Assembly: GCA_027604505.1 (NCBI GenBank)
Contig: JADIIX010000185.1
Span: 1-35,481 of the forward strand
DNA from: Gonapodya sp. JEL0774
Taxonomy: Eukaryota > Monoblepharomycota > Monoblepharidomycetes > Monoblepharidales > Gonapodyaceae
Direction of reading: 5' to 3'
Length of the DNA stretch: 35,481 nucleotides
In this document: positions 19,754-30,176 of the stretch, piece by piece
Numbering within the stretch: position 1 is the first letter of the stretch
Layout of the letters: each line of letters begins with the position of its first letter
Translations under genes and position numbers: made by a program
Notes under the pieces: generated by a model
What the model saw: the letters and a program-made list of their open reading frames with translations, nothing else
Told to the model about the DNA's origin: nothing
Database searches by the model: none

Positions 19754-20620
19754 ATGCTGAAATCAAGTGTTGCATCCAAAGCTGCCGTACAAGTCGCCCC
19801 ATCATCACGTGAATCCGCTAAGCCCCGCCGCTCATTGTTTGCGGTCTCCTTAGCAGTGCTGGGAGTCGCCCTCATCTCACATCAACTCTTCGCACGGGAA
19901 TCTTTTCGCAGTCGGGCTATTGTCACTTTTAGCGACATGTGTGGAGCTGTACCTGGATGTGGGCAATGGCTTGGAGGTGAACTCCTGAAGGGCAGCGTGA
20001 GGGTGAAGAGATCGCTCCAAGAAGAAGATGGTGCGCCTCAAGGATCCAACGAAGAGGAACTGGTGAACAAAAAGGTCAGGAGGACAAATGGGGAGAGGCT
20101 CGGGTGGGGAACACATGAGTATGTGATGCTTTTTTCGTTTCGGTGACGATTGCGCTTCACACGATGCGTTGATCTTTATGCTTCTACAAGTGGTTCTCAA
20201 AATGCAAACAACGACCAGCAGCCTGGAGAAGAAACTCTGGAAGAGGGCGAAACGGTAGGGAAAGTATTGCTGAAGAGGTCGCACAAGAAGCCTAGCGGGA
20301 AAGGCGAAAGTCTTGGACGCGGAGATGCCGGGTACGCATCACTGAAATGACTGGAGGGTCAGAGAGCTGGTGTTAATTGCACTGAGTTGGTTACACAATC
20401 AGGAAATACCCTGGCGATTCCGGGAACAATGTCGTGCCCCACGATCACTCAGTGCATCGACGGGACACCAATAACGAAGGTGGAGTGGGCAAAATGTGGA
20501 AGAAACACAAAGCACACGCCGAGAAACTCGGTAGGGGTGACGCACTGGAGTGAGTCTTGGCTGAGTTGTCAGGTGTTATCAATCGACATTCTGCCTAACA
20601 GACACGGCGCGCTGGAATAG
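19754..20620 (+). CDS. Hypothetical single-pass membrane protein with duplicated exon ends
   Basis: Four exons: 19754-20118, 20191-20331, 20403-20549, 20602-20620; 223 aa, phases close. A signal-anchor helix lies at about residues 28-47 (LFAVSLAVLGVALISHQLF). After it come CGAVPGCGQWLGG and a long hydrophilic, Lys/Glu-rich tail. Exons 1, 2 and 3 end in related peptides: ERLGWGTHE, ESLGRGDAG and EKLGRGDALE, each following a basic stretch. Exons 2 and 3 are similar in length (141 and 147 nt) and both are bounded by phase-2 introns, which suggests exon duplication. No family recognised. The GT-rich 3' end leaves some doubt about the last exon. Confidence 0.55.
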
Positions 20621-20839
20621 TGCTAATACGCAGAAGGCGGAGCAACAGCTCCCGGCGTCGCAATGAATACCATGTCAAGTTGTTTGGATATACCGTCAAA
20701 GTGGTGTTTCCATTGCAAGAAAAGACAACGAAAAAGACTCAGTATCAGATTTATGTGTAGCGCGCACAGTGCATGTAGTCAGGGAAGGGTGAACATTGCA
20801 CGCGCGACGTCTGGCAGATGTTGAAACCGCGTCCGCCAG
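20621..20839. other. Short spacer before the coiled-coil gene
   Basis: 219 bp between two plus-strand genes. No feature recognised. Reading through after the 20549 donor would give basic sequence (IRRRRSNSSRRR) up to a stop near 20760, which is an alternative end for the upstream protein. Confidence 0.35.
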
Positions 20840-23800
20840 ATGCAAAACAATGTCCAATCCATAACAGTAAATCCATCCAATCCAGCCTCGACGCCGCCTG
20901 CTGCTCCTCCCATCTTATGCGACAGTGATTCGCAGAATTCGCGTTCCCCAGGGGAGCGGGCGCAGCCAGTTCAGTCCCCACTAGCCGATGCTGCGATATC
21001 GCCTGCGAGGGTCTCTGCGCGTTTGGCACCGTCTCTAGCGGTGTTCAGAGACCAACTGGCGGCGAAGGAGCGCGAGCTTTCTGAACTGTACATCGCGCAA
21101 ATGACGGTTTTAGAGGAGACACTGGCACTGAAAGAGGCAGAGGTGGGGTTTTCGCATTTATCGATTGCGTTGACTGTCAAGCAAGCGATTCTCCGCTTAG
21201 TTATTGCATGTTGTTAACTCGTTTACATTGCCTGACAGCGTGCAGACCTCGAATTCAAGTTGGGACAGCTCCGATCAGATTTCTGCTATAACCTCTCTCT
21301 CATTGACGGAAGGGACAAGGAAATCGAGAAGCTGGAGCGGCAGGTCGATGAGCTTACCAAGGATGTCCATGACCGGTGAGCAGACTCCTGCTCTCACACC
21401 CATGGAGCTCGTGGACGACGGAGACTGAAAATTGACTGCTCTGTCGTCACGAATTCTCGACAGAGAAGCTCGAATATCGGACTTGAAGGTTGTCGTGGCG
21501 GAAAGGTCTGATCAAATGGCGAACCTCCGTACTGCCGCACTTTCGCTTGAGGCTGCAGCCGCCGACCAAGCGAGAAAGGCGAAGCGGGAGCTAGAGGTAT
21601 TTTCTCTTGGTGCCTCTTTCCGTTTCTCAGGATATCGCAATCACATCAACTACCGTCATGGTGTAGGTATTGCAAGCGTCTCACTCCGACGCTGTCCGCC
21701 TCCTTCGTGAAGACCATGACCGCGCAGTCGCCATTCATCTCGCACGGTGTCGGGAGCTTGAACGTGCTGTGGAGGACGAAAAGTATGTTCCCCCCTCCGA
21801 TGCATCTCAACCCTCGCCTACGCTACGTTCTCACCTCCTTCGTCACCTTATTTCGTCGTGCCTCCGCACTTCCCAGAACGTCACATGCGTCTTCCCTCGC
21901 ATCTCTTACCGCCGCCCACCAACACGCTCAGCGAGAGATGCAACTTGCCCAGGACGCAACGGTCGCCCAGACGCTTCGTGATATAGAGGATGCTCGAGAA
22001 GAAAGAAATAGAGCGGAAGCGGAACGAGATGGGTGGAAGACTAAGTGGGAGGAAGGCGAGATGGGTCGAAGGTGGGTTGAAGGATGGTCTTGAACCGTTC
22101 AGAAATCTGTTGCAGTTCCCGATTTTGACGTGCCTGTACGATTCCCAGAGCACTCGAGAAAGCTTGCAAGGATCTTCGGTGGGACTTGGAAGATGAACGG
22201 CGCACACGCGGAGTCGAGGTCAGGGAGCTGACGGTCGCTGTGGAAATGGTACTATTTCATGGTTTCGGTTTACTGACCTGCTCGAGATCGACATTCCCTG
22301 CCAATTCAATAAAAGGCGAAGCAGGATGCCAAGGATGCTCGGGATGCTCTTGAAGAAACGCGAGAGCGGTTCCTACATGAATCGGAGGAGGTTGCCAAGG
22401 TATTGCTCCCGTCAGCGGTCATGCTCGTTCAGTTGTTCCAGTGAAGACTTACTTTGAACAACATCAGTCTCATACTCACACCATCACAGTTCTTCAGGCT
22501 CAACTGGCGGACTTGTCTCAGCGTCTTCAGGAAACACAGTCAACCCTGGTTTCAGCTCGAAGCGAAGCCACCTTGCGATCGAGAGAGATGGACGATTTGC
22601 GCAAAGCCCGCGATGACGAGCGAAGGAGGGTGGAGGAAGAAGCAAAGGCTGATAGAGAGGTTTGGGAAGCGAGAGAGGCAGAGTTGATCGAGCAAGTGAG
22701 CGCTACATGTTCCGATTTTACCTCTCACTCATTTTTTTGACTCAATTTTTCTGTCCAGATTCGTATTCTCTCATCAGCTACTTCCTCTGCTCGTACTAAG
22801 CTGGATGCTTCCGAGAAGGATGCCGCCGACCTGCGTAAGCTGCTTGCGGAGGCGAGGGCCGAGGCGGTGAAGCGTGGAAAGATGGAAGATGAGGCACAGC
22901 GAAGAGCGGAGGAAGGTGCGTTATTTTGAGCTGGCTTGCATCCCCCCCCCAAACAATATTCTGTGCGATGTTGTAGTGAACCTCGAGTGGGAGCGAAAGT
23001 ATGACCAGCTCGTACGGCGGAGGGCACGCGACAGGGAAGCGTATGTGCGCGAAGTGGCTGCACAGAGGGATAGGGCAGAAGCAAGGGCTAGAGTTGCGGA
23101 GGCAAGAGTAAAAGCAGTGCTCGGAGGGGAAAAGGTACGACATTGGAGTGCTACGAAGTGTTTTAATTCCGTTTGCTTAGGCTGTGTGCAAAGCTACGCG
23201 CGTCAATGCTGGTGCCCAGGACAGGGGTCGAGGAACCTCTTCACCTGCTGCCACCGATCGCCCCATCACCCGAGGTGGGACCCGCCCCACCTGTCACTCC
23301 CGCACCGTATCCCCATCTGCCTTCAGCAACTCAACACAAACCTAGGTCTCGTGCTTCTTCATCAGATTTGAGAGGTGGACTTGCTTCCCAAAGTGTTCCG
23401 CCGCCGGTCCCCGTTCCTCTACAAACTACAGACAATTTTCTGGAGCAAACCTCACGAGACCACGGACTTGCTTCCCAAAATATTTCACCGTCCGTCCCCG
23501 TTTCTCTCAAGGGTGTGGATGGCCTTCAGGAGCGGCCCACGCGAGACCACAGCCACGACCACGATCCTCCAACCGTGCTTCCCTCCCCTGTGCATACTCC
23601 GGATCGAAGATCGCAAAAGTTACTGGATGCAGGCTTGCCATCAGATTCAGGCCTCAATGCATCGCGTGCTGGGTCTGTTGGACTTGGTTTGTTTGATGGT
23701 GACGGACCTGAGGGAATATTGAAAGAGCTGGAGTTGAGGGAGAAGGAAGTCCTTGGGATGGATCGAGAGAGGGACCTACTGGAGAACAGAGAAAGTGGAG

Positions 23801-24747
23801 AAAGTGGACAGGACTCTGGACGAGCCTGGGAGCGTGGTGGAGATGAGCGACTCAAAATGGAGGCATTGGTGAGGGCGGTGAGTCCATGGAGGGGAGGGGT
23901 AGGAAATGACCAGAAGGATATTCACGTATTTTTTCCTTAATGTTATTGTCAGAATACGGCGCTAAGTGCAATGGTGAGGGATTTGCGGAGAGAACTCGAG
24001 GAAGTGCAAATGGATGGGCGAGAAGGTGCATCTGCGAATGAGGTTCTTGAGATGGTAAGTACCACGAATCTGTCCAGTTGTTTTTGAATCGTCAGTACTG
24101 AACTTGCAACGATGTTCGCCTGTTCGCGTGACTTGGAACTTCATTTTCAGCAACAAACCATTACCCACCTCGAAACCCAACTCCAAGACGTGCAGGCAAA
24201 TCTCTTGGAGCAACGCAAGCTTGTCGCAAACCTTCGCTCCCAGCTTGCTTTCCACCAATCGCAAATGGGTCCCGATGATCAAAATTTTCTTGCCATCTTC
24301 GCATCACTGGAATCCGAGCGGGACCGCCTCCGAGTGGAGAACTGCCGCCTGCGTGACACTCTGCGGTCGGCTGTTGCAGACTTGCGAAAACTTTCTGCGG
24401 AGAGGGAGCACCTAGTGGACATGTGTAATGCCCTCAGGGCGGAAATCCGCGCTTGGGAGGACGGTATCAACGAAGAACCATTGGAGGGTCCTCCCGCGCC
24501 AGACTTTGGTACTGATCTTCTGCACGAGAGTGGGCGTGTGCGGAAACAACTGGTGGGAGGGCTCGTGGGGACACAGATTGGGACGACGGTACCTAATGGG
24601 CGAGGCGTGTCGCCACCGAGGCGGGGGGTGGGTTTGCGTAGAGGAGCGGGTTCCGCGGGGAATAAGATCGAAACTGACAATGCGAGGAGACTTGAACAGA
24701 GGAAAAAGGGAGTGCGGAATTGGAATGATATGGACGAGGATGTGTGA
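20840..24747 (+). CDS. Large coiled-coil protein, possibly CCDC57-like (centriole/cilium)
   Basis: Thirteen exons: 20840-21142, 21239-21375, 21464-21596, 21667-21782, 21877-22071, 22149-22248, 22316-22399, 22468-22695, 22759-22915, 22977-23134, 23194-23877, 23953-24054, 24151-24747; 997 aa, phases close. A disordered N-terminus is followed by coiled coil starting near VFRDQLAAKERELSELYIAQ and running through most exons. A Pro/Ser-rich spacer falls in exon 11, and a last coiled coil (HLETQLQDVQANLLEQ to LVDMCNALRAEI) precedes a basic tail. The N-terminal pattern LGQLRSDFCYNLSLIDGRDKEIEKLE recalls the CCDC57 family of centrosome and ciliary-base proteins. Long coiled coils resemble each other by composition, so the gene is well supported but the family name is tentative. 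The exon 11 acceptor (23193) was chosen for frame. Confidence 0.6.
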
Positions 24748-25001
24748 TACTCAGAAGGTAATGACCGTCGGAAGGATTAATTATTTTGGTTTAGGGTCGC
24801 ATTCATGTTGTCGGCGATTCCATATATTAAAATAAGAAAATGTATCCCGCAAGGAGATACATATTATATATTCGTCAATGATTCCTTTTCTGCTTTGTTG
24901 GTTCACGTTATCCTGGCGGTCCTCTGTGTCCCGGGCGAAGCAGGTGCCACTGATGGACAGATCGGTATTCCCCTCGCTGACTTCAATCCGGTCGTGCCGG
25001 C
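24748..25001. other. Spacer between coiled-coil gene and steroid-reductase-like gene
   Basis: 254 bp, AT-rich, both neighbours on the plus strand. An open frame runs through its second half into 25018 but is not in frame with the next gene's conserved part. No other feature seen. Confidence 0.35.
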
Positions 25002-26166
25002 ATGCCCCTCATGTCGCTGATGGACCGACTGCCAACTGACGAACGTGCACTTTTTAATGGTAGCGTGAAAGGGTTCTACTATGTGGGGATCGCCGTATTC
25101 CTCGTATTGCAATTTTTGCAAGCTCCCTTTGGTGAGTGGTGGAAGCGATCTCCCATCCGTGAACGGTCCGATTCACTCGTTCGTCTCCTGATAATCTTGA
25201 AATTGCGCGATCGTCCTGTGTCCAGGTCGATTCGTCCACAACGACACACTCAAATCGTTGTGGGGACCCCGATTGAACGGCCGGATTGCGTGGGCGATCC
25301 AGGAAACCGTGCCCCTCGTCGTGTTTCCTCTTATCGCATTGCGGCCGGCGACAGTGGCGGATGCCGTTGGGAAGCTGGTGTGTCACAGGAGACTCGAGTT
25401 TGCAATTTTGGCCGTTTTCAATTTATACGGACGGACACTTAAAACAGCGCACGGTCTCGCCCCTCCTGAATCCCGTCACCATGGTTCTGTCGCTCATGTA
25501 TTGGGGCCATTACATCCACCGGGGGATCATCTTTCCCTTGAACTCACCTGGTTCGAGTCCCAGCAACCTCTTTGTGATGTCCTCGGCCGCTTTTCACAAT
25601 GTTGTGATGGGTGCGTTGATTTTGAAGAATGTTTTCGCATGTCACTCTCGATTGTATATGACCGATTCGTGTGCTTTGTTCGCGACTTAAATCCGTCGAT
25701 CTCCACAGCGTACATCCAGGCGCGAGGAATCACCATCTTTGGGGACACCATTTACGCCAACCCCCGCGCTTTCTTCGATCCCAGAACCAACCCTACCTTC
25801 TTCCTTGGTCTCTTTCTCTACATAGTGGGCATCGTTAGCAACATCACATCTGACTATCACCTCTTTCACCTCCGGCGCAACCCCCCGCCGGGCCAAACTG
25901 TCACTACTGCTTCTGGATCGAAGTACTCCATTCCAACCGCGGGCCTACACCGATACCTGGCCGCACCTGGCTATGTAACGGAGATTCTGCAGTGGACCGG
26001 TTACGCTATCGCGACAGGGGGACACGCTTGGGGTTGGTCCTTCCCCTTCTTTACGGCAATGAACTTGGTGCCGAGGGCGGTGGCCACAGACAAGTGGTAT
26101 AAAGACACGTTTGGTGCTCGGTATGAGAAGATGGGGAAATGGAAGTTGCTTCCGTTTGTATATTGA
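25002..26166 (+). CDS. SRD5A: 3-oxo-5-alpha-steroid 4-dehydrogenase family protein
   Basis: Four exons: 25002-25131, 25226-25377, 25448-25610, 25709-26166; 300 aa. The family uses NADPH to reduce a delta-4 (or conjugated) double bond of lipids in the ER membrane. Visible: RGxxYxG-type start (VKGFYYVGIAVFLVLQFL), APFGRFVHND, WGPRLNGRIAWAIQE, hydrophobic helices PLVVFPLIAL, MVLSLMYWGHYIHRGIIFPL and FLGLFLYIVGIVSNITSDYH, then GLHRYLAAPGYVTEILQW and the conserved C-terminal signature NLVPRA...WYKDTFGARYEKMGKWKLLPFVY. GPRLNGR and the C-terminus point to the SRD5A1/2 type rather than polyprenol reductase or TSC13. Its natural substrate in a fungus is unknown. Start: M25002, M25011 and M25020 are all possible. 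The tail is slightly longer than in animal enzymes because of an insertion around GQTVTTASGSK. Confidence 0.92.
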
Positions 26167-26424
26167 ATGTGTTCGAACACACTCCTCATTCTGCATTTGT
26201 TGCGTTGTACGTACTCCAACGATTTTGAACATCGGATCATATGTACCGATTGCGTAAGACTTTAATACCATGTATGAGGGCAGATCTGTCTTCCGTGTAC
26301 CAACTTATTATACATACTGATCCATTTTACTTATTGCATCAGATTCCGTTACTGCCGAAGGATTTAACGCGCCATACCCGCAAATCCAAAATTTCAATCC
26401 GATTCTCTTCAATACGCCGATTTT
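26167..26424. other. Spacer before aminoacylase gene
   Basis: 258 bp between two plus-strand genes; no feature recognised. Confidence 0.3.
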
Positions 26425-28602
26425 ATGACCGCATCGTTAACTTCTCACTCGGCTTCCTCGGGTAGCAGCAACCGTTCATCCTCTATCTCCACGGTTGTTC
26501 CCAACCGACCACCTTTTCAAGAGATGTTGCACTCCGAGGTTCAGGTGAATTCTTCGAGTCGGACATTTCAGTGTTTTTCTGGCTATACGGTGCTTCTACT
26601 TAGAAATTGATCGACCTGGATGTTCATGGTTTCGATGTATCCCACCATGTTTCAACCAACCCGTCCAAGTAGTTCCCGTTTATTCAAACCACCAAGTCCT
26701 CTACAAACGGCAACGTTAATGGAAACGGTGTTTCGCATTCTGTCGCTCACACCACAGCGGTGACCCCAGGAAAAGCGAGCATAGAAGACACGTCGGTGTT
26801 GCCACAGGTTGCCCGGTTCCAAACGTACCTGCGTATCAACACCGCACAGCCTAAACCTGACTATGATTCGGCTACTGCATGGTTCAAGACCCAGGCTGAG
26901 GAAATTGGACTCGATTTCCGAACTTACGATGTGAGTTTCATTGAAGCGCTCTTCCGCGCCTATCCCTGCACACATTCAACATTCTGCACCTGAATATTCA
27001 CCAGTGCGTTCCGGGCAAGACCTTCTCCATCCTCACTTTTCACGGCACCGATCCCACACTCCCGACCCTCTTCCTTAACTCCCACATTGACGTGGTTCCG
27101 GTAGACGAACAGTACTGGACTGTACCCCCCTTTGCCGCAGTGCGAAGACCCAACGGTGACATTGTGGCTCGTGGTGCTCAAGATATGAAAGTTGTTGGTG
27201 TGCAGTAAGTATGCTACCTAAACTCTTGCAGCAGTGTGCATCTCCCTGCGACTGAATTCTCGATGGCTGCTGTCTCGGTATCTCACGACCTCTCCCCCCC
27301 AGATACCTCGAATCAATCCGAATTCTCAAATCCCGGGGATGGGTGCCTCGTCGCACCATCCACGTTTGTTTCACACCTGACGAAGAAATCGGGGGCGTGG
27401 AAGGGATGGGCCCCTTTGTCAAGTCCGAATTCTTCAAACAACTCAACGTGGGCTTCGGGCTAGATGAGGGAATTTCAAACCCAGGGGATGTGATCACGGT
27501 GTTTTATGCCGAGAGGACTGGATGGTCAGTTTTCAGTCGGAGAATGACTGTTGTTCCACCTTGAACTAACGGTATCGATATCGTGCGTCTCTGTCTCGGG
27601 TCAGCCATACTCTCATCTCGACACACGGTAACACCGGCCATGGCTCGCAATTCATTTCCGACTCTGGCACGGAAAAGCTACTCCGCATTATCGCCAAGTT
27701 CAACGAGTTCAGGGCCCAGGAGGAGACCCGATTAAAGGTTGGTACTTTCAACGCCTCTTGTTTCAGTATTGCACAACACCTGCCATCAGCCAAAATCAGT
27801 AACGCCGTGACCTTTCGGGAAGACATCCGCCCATCCGGATGGCTCCCCTCTAGCGCTTGGCGACGTTACCACTCCCAACCTTGTTCTCCTCAAATGCGGT
27901 AACGCCCCCAATATTGTTCCCGGTGATGTGAGTTCGTCACTTCTGCACTCTACCATGATTGTCTTGTGGTAAATGAACCCCACACCTTCTCCATCTCGCT
28001 CCACACGTCCAGGCCCAAGCCCTCTACGATATCCGCGTCTCTCCTCGGACCGACTATTACGCCTTCCGCGCTCAACTAGAGTCCTGGGCCGCCTCCGAAC
28101 CCGGAGTGCATCTTACCTTCTACGGCCAACCTACCGTAGCCCCTCTTCCCGACCTCGACGCTCCCCCGTACGATGTTTACTGGCGCGTTTTGCAAGACGT
28201 AGCCGGAAAGAGGGGAGTGGCGCTAGAGCCGCGGATATTCCCCGCCGGGAGCGACGCGAGGTTTGTGAGACAGGTGGGGATTCCCGCACTGGGTGTGTCT
28301 TATTTGAAGAACACGCCAGTGCTGTTGCATGATCATGACGAATATGTGAATGAGAAGGTGCGTGGTGTTGATTGGTTCAGATTCGTTAGTGATCGCCTCA
28401 TGCCATTTTTTGTTTCCCCCGCCACTTCATCGTATCCCCTTAACGCGCTGTGCTGACCATCTGCTCACATTTGTACGCTCTGCTTACATTGTCCGATCCA
28501 TGCGCTATCGCACTCTCGTACCTTTCCTCGTACCACACTCAGTTGTTCCTCGAGGGTATTGACTTCTATGTTGATCTCTTGCCACGTCTCGTGGAGATAT
28601 AA
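26425..28602 (+). CDS. ACY1: Aminoacylase-1 (N-acyl-L-amino-acid amidohydrolase, peptidase M20)
   Basis: Eight exons: 26425-26544, 26673-26930, 27005-27204, 27303-27524, 27605-27737, 27823-27927, 28013-28357, 28543-28602; 480 aa. It hydrolyses N-acylated amino acids to free amino acid and carboxylate in the cytosol, using two zinc ions. Seen: VARFQTYLRINTAQPKPDY, LFLNSHIDVVPV (zinc His and catalytic Asp), ARGAQDMK (bridging Asp), CFTPDEEIGG (catalytic Glu pair), GLDEG, HGNTGHGSQFI (dimerisation-domain His), LALGDVTTPNL, FPAGSDARFVR and LLHDHDEYVNEK (C-terminal zinc His), ending LFLEGIDFYVDLLPRLVEI. The first ~70 residues (exon 1 and the start of exon 2) are a Ser/Asn-rich extension not typical of the family; the true start could lie within exon 2's neighbourhood. 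The exon 5 start (27605) gives Cys where Trp is more usual. Confidence 0.93.
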
Positions 28603-29339
28603 GGTGTATGAATGCTAAATCAACAATAAACAAACAAGTGCAGAAGGAGGCTGGGCAGAGAATTTGAGTTGATGGAGCCTGAGAAACGGTGGTCAAGCTT
28701 GGAACACCCTCTCACTGTGGCGGTTTGTTGGCCCCTGTGGAGTGGTGACAACTCCGGGAGGAGGGTTGAGTTATTAGACTTGTGATGTGGAGGAGTGGGC
28801 AAGTGGGTTTGTACTGAGGCTTTCGACGTTGACTTTTTCATAGGAGCAGATTTCACGGGCGTATAGTTTTAGAGGTCACATCTGAGAGGGCCATTGTATC
28901 CCGCAAAAATCAAAATATGTACACTAGGTACGCATATCACGCGTGTCTGGGTCGTTGGGCACAAGGGCAGAGTATCTAGGCGGCATGTTTCCAGATTCGG
29001 AAAGGCACAGGCGTGGCAAGACCGTCACTCTATCCAGGTGCGCAACTACAGAATTCATGTGAACATGAACGCAATCTCTCTAGCTGGCCCGCACGAGCAC
29101 ACACGGAGGAGATACACAGCACACATGGTTTGATGGCTTGTTTGATGGATGGATGCTTGATTACTTTTGTCCCACGGAGGTGCGACACAACTTCGTTCAA
29201 CCAAAGTTTACTACTACTGTAAAAATAGCACGGTATTCCATATCAGTGTCTTGAGATTTCCTCATTACGCAACCAGGATCATTCACGAGCTGAGCCATCC
29301 ACCAGCAGCCCACTTGAGATCTCAGAACCGTACCCGGTT
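28603..29339. other. Convergent 3' region
   Basis: Spacer between the convergent ACY1 and acidic-protein stop codons. It contains an AATAAA 23 nt after the ACY1 stop. The remainder holds only short frames and a GT/CA-rich stretch; no gene seen. Confidence 0.4.
28625..28630 (+). terminator. Candidate polyadenylation signal for ACY1
   Basis: AATAAA, 23 nt downstream of the ACY1 stop codon on the coding strand. Canonical hexamer and distance plausible for a short fungal 3' UTR. Confidence 0.45.
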
Positions 29340-30176
29340 TCATCGTGTGGTCATCGCGGACCCCTGTTGCGGTCCAAACACGACTTTCATTTCGCCGAGA
29401 CAGACCAAGAAACTGGAATCGCTCTCGTTCCCGTTCGCATCCGCTCCTTCCGCGCCAGCGCGGGCACGAACCAGCTTTGAAAAATATTTGCGCACGTGGT
29501 CGTTCGCCGCTTCGTCCACTTTGATGGTGTGGGTGGTGAAGGAGAGGTGTGATATGTGGGGTGGGAGTGTTGGTGTTACGGGAGGGCGAGGGCGAAGGCG
29601 AGCGTGAGGAAGTGGTGCAGTGAGGGGCTCGCCTTTGGTGGCGGTAGACGGGGTAGGAAGGGGTTGAGGGCGGGATTGGAATGGGGAAGGCGAGGACGGA
29701 TCGGAATTGGGAGCAGGGGGAATACTGGGATTGGTGGTGGCGGTCGAGGAAGGTGTAGTGGATATGTCGTTTGAACTAATGGTACCGGCCATTTTGGCGC
29801 TCGTACTGGCTTTGACGCCCGACGGGTGCGATCCGGGACGAGCGGAAGGCACTGCAGAGTTCTGATGTCGATCGGCACCCCACCCAGAGTCCATGAAATC
29901 GTCGTCACTTTCCCAGTTCTCACGAGATGTACCGTGCACCAAGGCTTGACCCAGAACGTCGTCTTCAACATTTTCTTCTTGATCCTCGAGGTCTTCGTCT
30001 TGGTCCTCGATGATGTCTTGATCCTGCTCGACCCACTCTCCCACGTCCGTCGTGAGCTCGACGGCGTCCCCGACGTCAGTGTTCCGAGCGACATTTGTGA
30101 CGGTCCAAGTTCCACCGCGATAATCTGTGACCTGCACGTCGTAAAACACCGGGGCTTCCCGTGGTGTCGGTGCCAT
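29340..30176 (-). CDS. Hypothetical acidic, low-complexity protein
   Basis: A single open frame on the minus strand, 278 aa from MAPTPREAPVFYDV; the frame stays open upstream to an ATG at 30419, which would add 81 residues. An N-terminal segment (VFYDVQVTDYRGGTWTVTNVA) looks folded. It is followed by a strongly acidic run (EQDQDIIEDQDEDLEDQEE), then DDDFMDSGWG, a long Pro/Ser/Thr-rich region, and a final segment (FTTHTIKVDEAANDHVRKYF and SFLVCLGEMKVVFGP) that again looks structured. No family recognised and no signal peptide or membrane helix. The acidic and DDFMDSGWG features would suit a protein-interaction role in the cytosol or nucleus, which is a guess. Possible unseen introns at the 5' end. 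Confidence 0.6.
   Translation of the reverse strand: MAPTPREAPVFYDVQVTDYRGGTWTVTNVARNTDVGDAVELTTDVGEWVEQDQDIIEDQDEDLEDQEENVEDDVLGQALVHGTSRENWESDDDFMDSGWGADRHQNSAVPSARPGSHPSGVKASTSAKMAGTISSNDISTTPSSTATTNPSIPPAPNSDPSSPSPFQSRPQPLPTPSTATKGEPLTAPLPHARLRPRPPVTPTLPPHISHLSFTTHTIKVDEAANDHVRKYFSKLVRARAGAEGADANGNESDSSFLVCLGEMKVVFGPQQGSAMTTR

Noticed and set aside
25550-25560. tRNA B-box-like GGTTCGAGTCC
   Set aside because: It lies inside a conserved exon of the steroid-reductase-like gene, has no A box upstream and no cloverleaf can be drawn around it.
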